This document shows, in pieces, positions 17,568 through 26,378 of a stretch of DNA of 64,000 nucleotides (position 1 is its first letter; the number at the start of each line of letters is the position of its first letter). Position numbers and translations under genes: made by a program. Below the pieces are notes generated by a model. It made no database searches. It was given only the letters and a program-made list of their open reading frames with translations, and had not been told where the DNA came from. Source of the DNA: Clostridium sp. (GTDB taxonomy: Bacteria > Bacillota > Clostridia > Lachnospirales > Lachnospiraceae); the NCBI GenBank assembly GCA_023664775.1, contig JAMPEW010000012.1:1-64000 (forward strand), written 5' to 3'.

Positions 17568-19199
17568 ATGCAAAAAACAGGAAATGAAAAGCTGATTGAA
17601 CAGCTGATGGCTGACGATTGTTATTATATGTTTGGAAATCCGGGAACTGTTGAGCAGGGCTTTTTGGATGCTATGGGAAAATACAGTGATTTCCATTACA
17701 TAACATGTATGCATGAGAGTGTTGCCGTGGCGATGGCTGACGGATATGCAAGGAAAACGGGAAAGCCTGCTGTAGTGCAGCTTCACAGTGGCGTGGGACT
17801 GGGAAATGGTATCGGCATGCTGTATCAGGCAATGCGGGGACATGCGCCGTTGGTTGTGCTTGCAGGCGAGGCAGGAATAAAGTACGACGCAATGGACGCT
17901 CAGATGGCATGTGATTTGGTGGCGATGGCAAGGCCTGTCACCAAATGGAGCAGCAGGGTTACTCATAAGGCTTCGGTTCTCCGCATGGTAAGACGCGCCA
18001 TGAAAATTGCCATGACCCCTCCTATGGGTCCTGTATTTCTTGCGCTTCCACTTGACATACTTGATGAGGTTAATACGGAGCCTGTTTATCCTACATGCAA
18101 AATAAATACGAAAACCGTAACGGTGGACAAGGAGGAGTTAAAGGAAATTGCAAGCCTTCTTGCAAATGCTGTGGAACCGATATTTATTGTTGGGGATGGG
18201 GTGGATGCTTCGGGAGCGTCTGACGCATTGCTTGAAGCTGCACAGCTTATAGGTGCAGCGGTATATGGTGCAGATAATTCTGTCGTTAATTTTGACCATT
18301 CCTCATGTCTTTATGGCGGAGATCTTGGACATATGTTTGGCGAAACCAGCAGGGAAAAGGTAAAATGTGCAGATGTGGTTTTGATTGTGGGAACCTATGT
18401 GTTCCCTGAGGTATTTCCATGTCTTGAAAGTCCATTTAAGGAGGATGCACACATGATACACATAGACCTTAACACCTATGAGATTGGAAAAAACCATAGG
18501 GTGGATATAGGAATCGCCGCTGACCCTGAATGTGTGCTTACAGAGCTTGCAGCCATCATAACGGATCGTATGACAGAGGATTTGCGTCATGCTGCAAACG
18601 AGAGAACGGAAAAAATGAGACAGAAAAAAATAAAGCAGGATATGTCGTGGCAGGAAGGTGGAACGTTTGATGCATTTTGTAAGTGCTTGAAAGAAAAAAC
18701 GGATGATGAACTGATTATATTTGATGAGGCACTTACGTCATCAAATACCTTGAACCATTACTTTCGGTTTTCCAAGGCAGGAAGCTTCTTTCAGACGAGA
18801 GGCGGCTCCTTGGGAGTTGGAATACCAGGTGCCATGGGAATTAAGCTTGCCTCGCCAGCTTCCACTGTTATAGGCTTTACGGGAGATGGGGGAAGCATGT
18901 ATACCATACAGGCATTACAGACTGCGGCAAGATATAATATCGGGGCAAAGCTTGTGATACTGAATAATGGGGCATATCAGCTTTTAAGAGACAATATGGA
19001 TCAGTACTGGCAGGAGGAAAATATAAAGCCGCATGAATATCCTGACTGTTTCAGCCTGCAGCCCGCAGTCGATTTTGTGAAAATGGCGCAATCCATGAGC
19101 GTAAAGGCAAAACGTATGGATAAAGCAGAACATGCAGAGGAATGTGTAAGCTGGCTGCTGGGGGATGATATGCCTGCATTGCTTGAGATAGTGGTGTAA
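17568..19199 (+). CDS. Thiamine-diphosphate-dependent enzyme (benzoylformate decarboxylase / acetolactate synthase-like)
   Basis: The 543-residue protein has the three-domain ThDP fold: a Pyr domain (1-180) with the activating Glu in 'CMHESVAVAMADGYARKTG' and 'QLHSGVGLGNGIGML'; a central domain ('PIFIVGDGVDASGASDAL'); and a PP domain with 'GDGGSMYTIQALQTAARYNI...LVILNN', the GDG-X(n)-NN cofactor motif. Such enzymes decarboxylate 2-oxoacids or ligate aldehydes. There is no regulatory subunit gene alongside, which argues against acetolactate synthase. It is last in the operon with two DJ-1 proteins and an AGE protein; the pathway is unknown. Start at 17568 behind AAGGAGGG. Confidence 0.82.
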   Translation: MQKTGNEKLIEQLMADDCYYMFGNPGTVEQGFLDAMGKYSDFHYITCMHESVAVAMADGYARKTGKPAVVQLHSGVGLGNGIGMLYQAMRGHAPLVVLAGEAGIKYDAMDAQMACDLVAMARPVTKWSSRVTHKASVLRMVRRAMKIAMTPPMGPVFLALPLDILDEVNTEPVYPTCKINTKTVTVDKEELKEIASLLANAVEPIFIVGDGVDASGASDALLEAAQLIGAAVYGADNSVVNFDHSSCLYGGDLGHMFGETSREKVKCADVVLIVGTYVFPEVFPCLESPFKEDAHMIHIDLNTYEIGKNHRVDIGIAADPECVLTELAAIITDRMTEDLRHAANERTEKMRQKKIKQDMSWQEGGTFDAFCKCLKEKTDDELIIFDEALTSSNTLNHYFRFSKAGSFFQTRGGSLGVGIPGAMGIKLASPASTVIGFTGDGGSMYTIQALQTAARYNIGAKLVILNNGAYQLLRDNMDQYWQEENIKPHEYPDCFSLQPAVDFVKMAQSMSVKAKRMDKAEHAEECVSWLLGDDMPALLEIVV

Positions 19200-19218
19200 T
19201 ATATGCAATTTCCGTAAT

Positions 19219-19288
19219 GGCAACCTCAGGTTTACAAAAGGCAACCATAGGTTTGTTGCGTTTCGCATTATTTGTGTTAGCATAAAAT
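19219..19288 (+). promoter_or_regulatory. 21-bp direct-repeat promoter of the lipoprotein gene
   Basis: GGCAACC-N3-GGTTT motifs start at 19219 and 19240 (21 bp apart). A -35-like TTTCGC begins exactly 21 bp after the second (19261), then 16 bp to TAAAAT (19283-19288). Each motif contains AACC-N3-GGTT. The layout matches the promoters at 14322 and 58187 but the sequence differs, so a second LytTR-type regulator is likely. Confidence 0.65.
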
Positions 19289-19316
19289 AACAAAACAAAT
19301 AATAAGGAGGCACAAA

Positions 19317-20507
19317 ATGCGAAAAAAAATAATTACATTTTTATGTGCAGGCTTCATGGTGTTTTCCCTTGCAGGTTGTGGGAAAGAGGATAAGGATTGG
19401 GAAATAACAAGCAATAAAACAACAACTACTTCCATTCCGACGACTGATACAGAGGCACCGCCAAGTACAGAGGATATAAAACCAGCGGCTGATGAAGACA
19501 ACTGGGTAACAGTCGGCAGCGACAGAACCGGCTATGCCGATGTTCCTGACAACTACCAAAAGCATGAAAGCAGAGAGAATGGACAATATTCCCTGCAATA
19601 TATTTCCGAGGCGGACGGCGGATTAGTTACACTGCTTGACAGTAATTATGGACTTGACAGTTCGGTATTGGCAAACGAAGCCGACCCTGCTAATATTATT
19701 TTACAGGCTTATCAATCGCAATATTCACAAATGAATGGGACGAATATAGATCAGACAGAGGTCAGCATGGACGGTGTCAGCTTTTACCGCTCTATCGATT
19801 CCATGCCTGCGGGAAGTATACAAAGCTATGAGTATTGGCTCTATACATATGTGGCTTATACAAATGACAAATTTTATACCGTGATTGCCGAGGGCAAAGA
19901 AGATACGGTCAGGGGGCTTTCAAAAAAGATTGAAGATACCTTCCATTTTAATGATAGCAGCGCAGGCAACAGTGGAAGCAATGTAAGTGCAGGCGGTTCA
20001 GGTGCAGGAAGCACGCTCGGAGAAAGCGGCGAAGCAGCTTGGACAAACTATGAAATTATATTAGATGGCGATAAATATACCCTTCCATGTAATGTATCAG
20101 CTTTGGAGGCAAACGGTTGGAGCATACTTGACACCACATATGACGAGGACGTTTTGGAGCCTGATGATTACAACATTGTTATCATAGAGAGAAATGATAT
20201 TGAGGCATGGGTTTTAATAGGAAATACAAACGGAAGCGGTAATATCAGCCACCATGACGGACAGCTTATCGGAATAAATATCGACTACTCCCTTGAAGAT
20301 ACAAATTCATCAGCAGGCGGAGTACAGCTTGGAATGACGGTGGACGAGGTCATGTCCATATTGGGCGAGCCGACCTACTCAGATAGTGACGAAGACTACA
20401 TTTGGCTTACCTATGACAGTCCTGATTATTTACAGGATTTCTTTTCAATGCTTGATATTACCTTAACTGACGGCAGAGTAACAGAAATAGATGTAAGGCA
20501 CAAATAA
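19317..20507 (+). CDS. Lipoprotein with Thr/Ser-rich linker and BamE/SmpA-like C-terminus
   Basis: This 396-residue exported lipoprotein has the lipobox SLAGC (about 17-21) after a short signal peptide. A T/P/E-rich linker (38-60) leads to an alpha/beta domain (62-225, 'GYADVPDNYQKHESRENGQY'), a Gly/Ser linker (226-245) and a final domain. The end, 'VQLGMTVDEVMSILGEPTYS' plus 'LTDGRVTEIDV', resembles the small SmpA/BamE fold. Such repeats are often ligand- or protein-binding on the cell surface. RBS AAGGAGG. Function unknown. Confidence 0.65.
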   Translation: MRKKIITFLCAGFMVFSLAGCGKEDKDWEITSNKTTTTSIPTTDTEAPPSTEDIKPAADEDNWVTVGSDRTGYADVPDNYQKHESRENGQYSLQYISEADGGLVTLLDSNYGLDSSVLANEADPANIILQAYQSQYSQMNGTNIDQTEVSMDGVSFYRSIDSMPAGSIQSYEYWLYTYVAYTNDKFYTVIAEGKEDTVRGLSKKIEDTFHFNDSSAGNSGSNVSAGGSGAGSTLGESGEAAWTNYEIILDGDKYTLPCNVSALEANGWSILDTTYDEDVLEPDDYNIVIIERNDIEAWVLIGNTNGSGNISHHDGQLIGINIDYSLEDTNSSAGGVQLGMTVDEVMSILGEPTYSDSDEDYIWLTYDSPDYLQDFFSMLDITLTDGRVTEIDVRHK

Positions 20508-20558
20508 AAGCTCTTTTCTTTGAAGCCGTCTCTGACGAGTGAAAGGATGGTAACAGAT

Positions 20559-21161
20559 ATGAAAATGAAAAAAATCTTTGCCTGCGTCTTAACAGTAATT
20601 TGCATGTTTAGTTTGGCTGGCTGTACTGACAATACGGACACATCATCTGACGAATGCTTAGAGTTGTTTATCAATGGATCAATAAATGCAATTGACTCCG
20701 CAGATTTGACATCAACATTTTACATTACTGATTTAAAGATGGATTCTGAAGAATGGGATTCCTTTTCTATCGGAGAGAAAGCTGACCTTGATAATGATGG
20801 CGAAAACGAATTAATTATTTGTGGTCCTTATGGTGGAATGTACCTTGATGCACGTGATAACAAGGTTTATAAATTTGCTGCGGGAAAAGGCACTGATCTT
20901 GCGCTCTCTTATGTTGTTTATAATGGGGCTACATGGATTATGTACAGCAATCGCATGAATACAGGATATAAAGCATACCATATGGAAAAATTTGAAGGGG
21001 CAGATAATTTAGTTGCAGAAATGAATTTCGGTGAAGAGCTTGTTGATGAAACCAATATAGAGTCTGGAATGAAATATACATTGAATGGAACTGAAATATC
21101 TTATGATGAATATACGGAATTAAGCAGCAAGATTTTTGCAACCGAGGTAAAGACAAACTAA
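20559..21161 (+). CDS. Lipoprotein of unknown function
   Basis: The 200-residue protein starts MKMKKIFACVLTVICMFSLAGC; lipidation is expected at Cys22. The mature part has 'GEKADLDNDGENELIICGPYGGMYLDARDNKVY', a VCBS/FG-GAP-like Asp-rich loop that may bind calcium. The ATG at 20559 is eight bases after AGGATGG. It follows the larger lipoprotein by 51 bases and may share its transcript. Confidence 0.6.
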   Translation: MKMKKIFACVLTVICMFSLAGCTDNTDTSSDECLELFINGSINAIDSADLTSTFYITDLKMDSEEWDSFSIGEKADLDNDGENELIICGPYGGMYLDARDNKVYKFAAGKGTDLALSYVVYNGATWIMYSNRMNTGYKAYHMEKFEGADNLVAEMNFGEELVDETNIESGMKYTLNGTEISYDEYTELSSKIFATEVKTN

Positions 21162-21252
21162 AAGGCGGCTTCTGGTCTGTTGGGATGGAACAGAACTAAA
21201 TGTTGAAATCCTTTGATGAAGCAACATATAAAAAATTGATTATTGCTACTAT

Positions 21253-21297
21253 GGCAGCGGTTTATCCCTTGTGGAAAACTGCTGCCTTTTCGTTTTT
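21253..21297 (+). terminator. Terminator
   Basis: GGCAGCGGTTT and AAACTGCTGCC pair around a 10-12-base loop, followed by TTTTCGTTTTTT. The rest of the 440-base gap (21162-21603) shows nothing more that I can name. Confidence 0.75.
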
Positions 21298-21603
21298 TCT
21301 CCGAATTTTCTTATAAGGCAGGATTAAAAATCCTGCTAGGATTCCCCGAAGTGCCATTAAAGTGAAACTTGATGTGATACGGTGCAGATATTGATATTGA
21401 AGCAACATTGAGGTAAAAGCAAAGTGATTGTGGAATTGTGGTCGTATTTGTGGTAAGGTATACATATACGCATATTTTACCTTGCGGAAAAGCATTGTAA
21501 ATATCGCATCGCCAACGGCGATTGACAATATGGTAATATAAGGCAATTCAACATATCGGTAGTTGCAAAAAAAAGTGGCAACAGCTTACAGGAGAGTATG
21601 TAT

Positions 21604-21981
21604 ATGAACAAATGTAAAAAGATAACTACATTGCTATGTGTTCTTTTGATAGCATTAAATATTGCTGTTTGTTTATCGGGCTGTAATCAAACCCCCCAAT
21701 TAACGCTTGCAAGGGTCAAACAGCTTGCAGAAAAAGGAGAGAATCTGTCATGGGATGATTTTGGGCAATATCAAAACAGGGAGGTTGGTTCCGGACTTTT
21801 AATTTTACGGTATGATATTAATAAAAAATATTGTTTGCTGATTGGTGGTGTGGGAATACAAGCCCCGCCTATGTATATAACATTGGTTTACATAACAGAT
21901 GATAATGGATTTATTCCTGATGGCAAGGGTATTGATATACGAACCGAAAATGTCGACGAGTTTATCAAAAGCAATCACTAA
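21604..21981 (+). CDS. Small lipoprotein
   Basis: A 125-residue exported protein with signal peptide KKITTLLCVLLIALNIAVC and lipobox CLSGC. The mature part reads 'LTLARVKQLAEKGENLSWDDFGQYQNREVGSGLLILRYDI', suggestive of a small secreted alpha/beta domain. ATG 21604 has better spacing from GGAG (21591) than ATG 21598. Function unknown. Confidence 0.6.
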   Translation: MNKCKKITTLLCVLLIALNIAVCLSGCNQTPQLTLARVKQLAEKGENLSWDDFGQYQNREVGSGLLILRYDINKKYCLLIGGVGIQAPPMYITLVYITDDNGFIPDGKGIDIRTENVDEFIKSNH

Positions 21982-22040
21982 AAGCAAGAAAATTTGTGAA
22001 AGCGAAAATCGGGATTGAATTTATAAAGGAGAGGAATTTA

Positions 22041-22757
22041 ATGAGGGCATCTGAATTGAATATCGATTTGAACAAGCATGTTTTGTATTCGCCTAAAATG
22101 GAGAAGGTCATCCGGGAAAAGTTATTCATGAGATACGATTTGGACGGTGTAAATGATGTATGGAAAAAAATTCAACTGCAATATGCAGCTTTCCTAAAGG
22201 ATCTTCCGTATCTTGGAGGGAAGAAGAACACGCACAACGGAGTGGGTGGAACATATGACTGTATTATGCTTTTCGCATATTATGAAGTCCTTGATCCAAA
22301 GCCATCTATCAACGAGCTTTACGAAATGAATGTGGCAGTGTTCCTCCCATCTTTTCAGAAATTAGCAGGAGTAGTCAATGCGAACAAACCATTGCTTCTA
22401 AGGCTTCTGCATTTGGGGTTTGTGATGACAGCGAAGTCGAAGGATAATAAATCTCCAAAGCAACCGACAGGTTACATCATGGAAGTGGAGCCATACAGTA
22501 AAACAGAAGGCGTGAGATACCATTTTCACCGTTGCCCGATTGCAGAATTCGCGAAAGAGCACGGTTACCTTGATATTATGCCCGCATTCTGTAATAGCGA
22601 TTATCCGGCGATGGATATGATAAATGGTGCACTGATTCGCAGGCACACCTGTGCCAATAGCAATATATGCGATTATTGGATTGTGGGGGCTCAAAGTGAC
22701 ATAGCGAAAGAACACCCACGTAAAACGGATGAAAAGGGATATTGGTATAACGATTAA
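22041..22757 (+). CDS. L-2-amino-thiazoline-4-carboxylate hydrolase-like protein
   Basis: The 238-residue protein carries the Cys/Asp set of this family near its end: 'RCPIAEFAKEHGYLDIMPAFCNSDY', then 'IRRHTCANSNICDYWI'. The founding enzyme opens the thiazoline ring in bacterial cysteine synthesis, but most anaerobe homologues are uncharacterised, so the substrate is open. The start is set by AAAGGAGAGG. It stands alone in a run of single accessory genes. Confidence 0.65.
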   Translation: MRASELNIDLNKHVLYSPKMEKVIREKLFMRYDLDGVNDVWKKIQLQYAAFLKDLPYLGGKKNTHNGVGGTYDCIMLFAYYEVLDPKPSINELYEMNVAVFLPSFQKLAGVVNANKPLLLRLLHLGFVMTAKSKDNKSPKQPTGYIMEVEPYSKTEGVRYHFHRCPIAEFAKEHGYLDIMPAFCNSDYPAMDMINGALIRRHTCANSNICDYWIVGAQSDIAKEHPRKTDEKGYWYND

Positions 22758-22827
22758 AGCCGCAGCTTTTGGTTTGATGAAATGAAGAATAAAGAACTTA
22801 TAAAAATGGAACTTATGGGAGGAACTT

Positions 22828-23259
22828 ATGAATAAAATAACTTGTATATGCTTGGGTGTAAAAAGCATGGAGAAGGCAATAAAATTTTACCGAGATGGTT
22901 TAGGTTATAAAACGGATTGTAAGGAAGATAATCCATCTGTATGTTTTTTCGATACGCCAGGAACAAAGTTTGAATTATACCCTCTGGATTTGTTGGCAGA
23001 AGATATAAATAAGGATAATCCGCCACGAATTGGCAATGGATTTGGCGGTATTACCTTAGCCTATAATGTGGCAAGCAAGGAGGATGTTGATAAAACAATT
23101 GAATTAGTACGGAATGCGGGAGGAAGTATTGTAAAGGAGCCGCAGGATGTATTTTGGGGTGGCTATCATGCATATTTTAAGGATTTGGATGGATATTACT
23201 GGGAGGTTGCATGGGGACCCGATTTTAGATATGATGAGAAAGGTATGTTGCAGCTTTAA
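22828..23259 (+). CDS. VOC-family protein (glyoxalase/bleomycin-resistance fold)
   Basis: 143 residues with two beta-alpha-beta-beta-beta modules: 'ITCICLGVKSMEKAIKFYRDGLGYK' and 'GGITLAYNVASKEDVDKTIELVRNAGG', then 'HAYFKDLDGYYWEVAW'. The E/H positions at strand ends (E of FELY, H/E of the second module) are the usual metal ligands. Family members act on or bind small molecules. AGGAGGAAC-type site precedes the ATG. The substrate cannot be told. Confidence 0.82.
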   Translation: MNKITCICLGVKSMEKAIKFYRDGLGYKTDCKEDNPSVCFFDTPGTKFELYPLDLLAEDINKDNPPRIGNGFGGITLAYNVASKEDVDKTIELVRNAGGSIVKEPQDVFWGGYHAYFKDLDGYYWEVAWGPDFRYDEKGMLQL

Positions 23260-23393
23260 GCTGTAATCCCACAAAAAGCTAACTTCCGGTTTGATAAGGA
23301 GTTTAAGCAATGGTACAGTGTATTAAAAATTTGAGTCAATATGCCGACAAAATACGTAAAGGCATAAAATAATAGAGGCAGAGCAGGCACGCA

Positions 23394-23477
23394 TGAAAGA
23401 AAAGGAATTTGAAATTAAACTTTAGCGAACCGTTGTATATGAAAGATATTGAAAAATTGTTGAAGAACCATAGTTGA
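23394..23477 (+). pseudogene. Short coding remnant
   Basis: From ATG 23394 the frame reads MKEKEFEIKL then stops; one frame over, KLNFSEPLYMKDIEKLLKNH continues to a TGA at 23475. This looks like one small protein end broken by a frameshift. The family is not recognised. The remaining bases of the 23260-23540 gap show nothing else. Confidence 0.2.
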
Positions 23478-23540
23478 ATATCCACAATAAGCTACAGAGC
23501 GAGAGTATGGGTAACTTATCAGAAAGGAAGATGTTTTGAT

Positions 23541-24089
23541 ATGGAGATAACAGGAATTAAAGCGGGATGTTTTGCGGCACAAAAAATATCATCCAAGAAA
23601 GACTGGAAGCTGTCGGACTCCCTTCGGGAGAAGATAACAGCATATGCGAAAGAAGATGCGGCACAGAATGTCTATATGGGAAATCGGTTTCTCGCCCTCC
23701 GAAAAAATGAGGTCAAAAAGGTGGCACCTGATAGGGCGGCACTGATTGGGAAAATCAACCAAGCCATGAACTCAGGCGATATGGCGAATATGAAGAATAT
23801 AAGGGAGGCTGACGAACGGTGGCTACACATTCTGTTTGGAGAGCCGTATGAAGCCAAATTCCAATCCGAAGGGACGGGGTCTGCTATTCATGTTTATGAT
23901 GGGAATGGCGATGAGATACTGACATATACGGCGGGCGTGGGTTGGCATGAGAAGGAATCGAAGGCGGAAACGGAAGTGCATGGAGCTTTGAAATCCGCTT
24001 ATTATGATGCGTTTCAGACAGCAAGAAAGGAAATAAATTCCAGCATTGCTGAAATGGAAGCCCGGAGCGGCTTTGATGCGAGAGCATGA
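23541..24089 (+). CDS. Hypothetical cytoplasmic protein
   Basis: 182 residues starting MEITGIKAGCFAAQK, predicted mostly helical with a short strand region ('SAIHVYDGNGDEILTYTAGVGWHEKE'). There is no signal peptide or membrane segment. Its opening MEITG matches the start of the DUF6033-like protein at 31240 (MSMEITGNYG), and both have a charged C-terminal helix, so a distant relation is possible. AAAGGAAG precedes the ATG. Confidence 0.5.
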   Translation: MEITGIKAGCFAAQKISSKKDWKLSDSLREKITAYAKEDAAQNVYMGNRFLALRKNEVKKVAPDRAALIGKINQAMNSGDMANMKNIREADERWLHILFGEPYEAKFQSEGTGSAIHVYDGNGDEILTYTAGVGWHEKESKAETEVHGALKSAYYDAFQTARKEINSSIAEMEARSGFDARA

Positions 24090-24122
24090 TATGTATGTGA
24101 ACATTGAATTTAAAATAGCATT

Positions 24123-24241
24123 GGGGCATATAGAAAATAAAAACCTATATGCTCTATTTTTTTTCTATAAAGAAGAAATATAAGCAACAATCTTCATGCC
24201 GCTACCACAGGGAAGAATTACCTTATTTGCAACAGGAGTTA
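24123..24241 (+). repeat. About 118-bp direct repeat, copy 1
   Basis: This is nearly identical to 26090-26209, with a few substitutions and 1-2-base indels. It contains GCATATAG...CTATATGC followed by eight T, a working terminator hairpin, then a conserved stretch (AAGCAACAATCTTCATGCCG). With copy 2 it brackets the AlkD-like and Rpn-like genes. Confidence 0.85.
24126..24172 (+). terminator. Terminator inside direct repeat 1
   Basis: GCATATAG (24126-24133) pairs with CTATATGC (about 24145-24152) before a long T tract. It would end transcription of the 23541 gene. Confidence 0.7.
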
Positions 24242-24436
24242 TGAAATTTTGCAACGCTCATGATATGAGCAGGACGAGTCAGGCAACACAGAGCAGGGGA
24301 AAGAGCAAGGAAGATGATGACTGAACGGAATAAGGAAAAAGAAGTTTAATCGAAATTTGATGAAATTGTGGTTGCACCTATGGTAATATAACAGTGTTGA
24401 ACAATTCAATAATAGGAATTTGTGAGGAAAAATGTT

Positions 24437-25096
24437 ATGAATAAGTATGAGACAATAAAAATGGCATTCGAGGGAAAATCAGATACGGAAAATGCTATTA
24501 AAATGTCAAAGTATATGAGAAATAAGTTTGACTTTTATGGACTTCCAACTCCAAAAAGAAAAGAAGCTTATAGTATATTTTTAAAAGAGGAAAAGAAAAA
24601 TAAAATGATTGACTGGGAATTTTTGGATAAATGCTATCTTGATAATCATAGGGAATTTCAATATATGGTTTGTGATTATTTGTTGGCAATGAAACAATAC
24701 TTAACCTATGATGATATTACTAAAATTAAAAATTTTATTATTACAAAATCATGGTGGGATACAATTGACTTTTTATGTAAAGTAATAGGGTTTATTGGCT
24801 TGAAAGACGAACGAGTAAATGATTTAATGCTCGATTGGTCTAAAAACGATAATATTTGGATTAAAAGAACAGCCATAGAGCATCAATTATGCTTGAAAGA
24901 AAAAACTGATACAAGATTATTAGAACAAATTATTGTAAATTGTTTTGGCAGTGATGAGTTTTTTATAAATAAGGCAATTGGTTGGGCTTTAAGAGATTAT
25001 TCTAAAACCAATCCTGAATGGGTAAAAGATTTTGTTAATAAATACAATGATAAAATGGATAATTTAAGCATAAAAGAAGCAAGTAAATATATCTAA
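24437..25096 (+). CDS. DNA alkylation repair protein (AlkD-like HEAT-repeat glycosylase)
   Basis: 219 residues made of HEAT-like helix pairs. Diagnostic pieces are 'NKFDFYGLPTPKRKEAY' at the start, 'WWDTIDFLCKVIG' (AlkD has a conserved WWDTVD with the catalytic-region Trp/Asp) and 'FFINKAIGWALRDYSKTNPEWV'. AlkD removes N3/N7-alkylated bases from DNA without flipping them. ATG 24437 is used; GTG 24422 is an alternative. The gene lies inside a segment bounded by 118-bp direct repeats, so it may be mobile or duplicated cargo. Confidence 0.9.
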   Translation: MNKYETIKMAFEGKSDTENAIKMSKYMRNKFDFYGLPTPKRKEAYSIFLKEEKKNKMIDWEFLDKCYLDNHREFQYMVCDYLLAMKQYLTYDDITKIKNFIITKSWWDTIDFLCKVIGFIGLKDERVNDLMLDWSKNDNIWIKRTAIEHQLCLKEKTDTRLLEQIIVNCFGSDEFFINKAIGWALRDYSKTNPEWVKDFVNKYNDKMDNLSIKEASKYI

Positions 25097-25239
25097 AATG
25101 AGCAAACAACTTTCGGTTTGTTGTGAAGATACAGGACTAAGCAAAGGGACGAGTTGGCTTAAGAAAATTTCACGAAAAATTCAGTTTTCAAAAGCTATTG
25201 CCCGATGTATAATAAAAGTGGCGGAAGAAGGTGATATTT

Positions 25240-26058
25240 TTGAATACAACAGAGCAGATGCATCAAGAGGATTTAGAGCGTTTGAAATCATTTCGCTATA
25301 TGGACGATGATTTTATGACTGCCTGTCTTGCAGATAATTTTGAAGGCATGGAGTTGATACTACAGATTATACTGGGACGAAAAGACATAAAGATTAAATC
25401 AGTTCGGACACAGGAGACGTTAAAGAACCTGCAAGGGCGTTCTGCTACATTAGATGTTCATGCGGTTGACAGTGCGGGTAAGGAATTTGACGTGGAAATT
25501 CAGCGTCAGGACGCAGGAGCAGGCGCAAAAAGGGCAAGGCACAACAGCAGTCTGTTGGACGCACATATATTAAAGAGTGGCGAAGAAACGGAGGACATTC
25601 CCGACAGCTATGTTATTTTCATTACGGAAAATGATGTAATGAAAGGAAATCAGCCGATATATTTAGTAGAGAGATATGTTACAATTGGAGAAAACAAAGT
25701 ATTGTTTGAGGACGGATCATACATAATATATGTAAATGGTAAATATCGGGGTGATGATGAAATCGGTAAGCTGATGCACGACTTCTCATGCACCGAACCC
25801 GATGATATGAATTTTGAGGAGCTTGCGAAAAAGGCGAGGTATTTCAAGAAAGATGAGAAAGGAGTTGCAGCCATGTGTAAGATGATGGAGGATATGAGGA
25901 ATGAGGCAATACAGAAGGCAGAGTTGAATAAGGCAAAAAAAATGGCTATCCGTATGATAAAGGCAGGTAAAATGTCATTGGAGGATATAGCTGACTATAC
26001 AGAGTTATCCCTTGATACAATAAAAGAATTAGCAGGTCAATCAATGCAGTTGGCATAA
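25240..26058 (+). CDS. Rpn-family PD-(D/E)XK nuclease/transposase-like protein
   Basis: 272 residues. 'DDDFMTACLADNFEGMELILQIILGRKDI' and 'LKNLQGRSATLDVHAVDSAGKEFDVEIQRQD' contain the D...E-x-Q core of the recombination-promoting nuclease (Rpn/PDDEXK_2) family: D in LDVHA and E-I-Q. The tail (225-265) is a helical segment ending 'MIKAGKMSLEDIADYTELSLDTIKEL', an HTH-like repeat common in these proteins. The TTG start at 25240 is six bases after AAGGTGAT. Families of this type spread within genomes and make RecA-independent cuts. It is inside the repeat-bounded segment. Confidence 0.85.
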   Translation: MNTTEQMHQEDLERLKSFRYMDDDFMTACLADNFEGMELILQIILGRKDIKIKSVRTQETLKNLQGRSATLDVHAVDSAGKEFDVEIQRQDAGAGAKRARHNSSLLDAHILKSGEETEDIPDSYVIFITENDVMKGNQPIYLVERYVTIGENKVLFEDGSYIIYVNGKYRGDDEIGKLMHDFSCTEPDDMNFEELAKKARYFKKDEKGVAAMCKMMEDMRNEAIQKAELNKAKKMAIRMIKAGKMSLEDIADYTELSLDTIKELAGQSMQLA

Positions 26059-26089
26059 TCCAATCAAAATTAAACACGGAAACGGCGTT

Positions 26090-26209
26090 AGGGCATATAG
26101 AAACAAAAAACTATATGCTCTATTTTTTTCTATAAATGAAGAAATATAAGCAACAATCTTCATGCCGTTACCACAGAGCAGAAGTACCTTATTTGCAACA
26201 GGAGTAGAC
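26090..26209 (+). repeat. About 118-bp direct repeat, copy 2
   Basis: Matches 24123-24241. It also carries the GCATATAG/CTATATGC hairpin and T tract and so terminates the Rpn-like gene. The remainder of the 26059-26378 gap shows a shared AATATAAGGCAATT element near 26330, also present at about 21535, but no gene. Confidence 0.85.
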
Positions 26210-26378
26210 TTTTTATTTCTTTTCATATAAAATAAACATTATTAAAATGCAAGCAGATGAATATAAATATTTTCATTACTTGGCAAAACAGACTATTCAG
26301 TGCCATTTTATAATATAAATGGAGATAGCAATATAAGGCAATTTGTTAAATCGATGTTTAGTGGGGTGTTAGGTTAAA

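Noticed and set aside
21262..21546. 94-residue minus-strand frame in the gap after the lipoproteins
   Set aside because: No ribosome site, it begins in a terminator, and its composition is unlike the neighbours; probably non-coding.
25098..25310. 70-residue frame starting just after the AlkD-like gene
   Set aside because: It overlaps the well-supported Rpn-like gene in another frame and has no ribosome site of its own.
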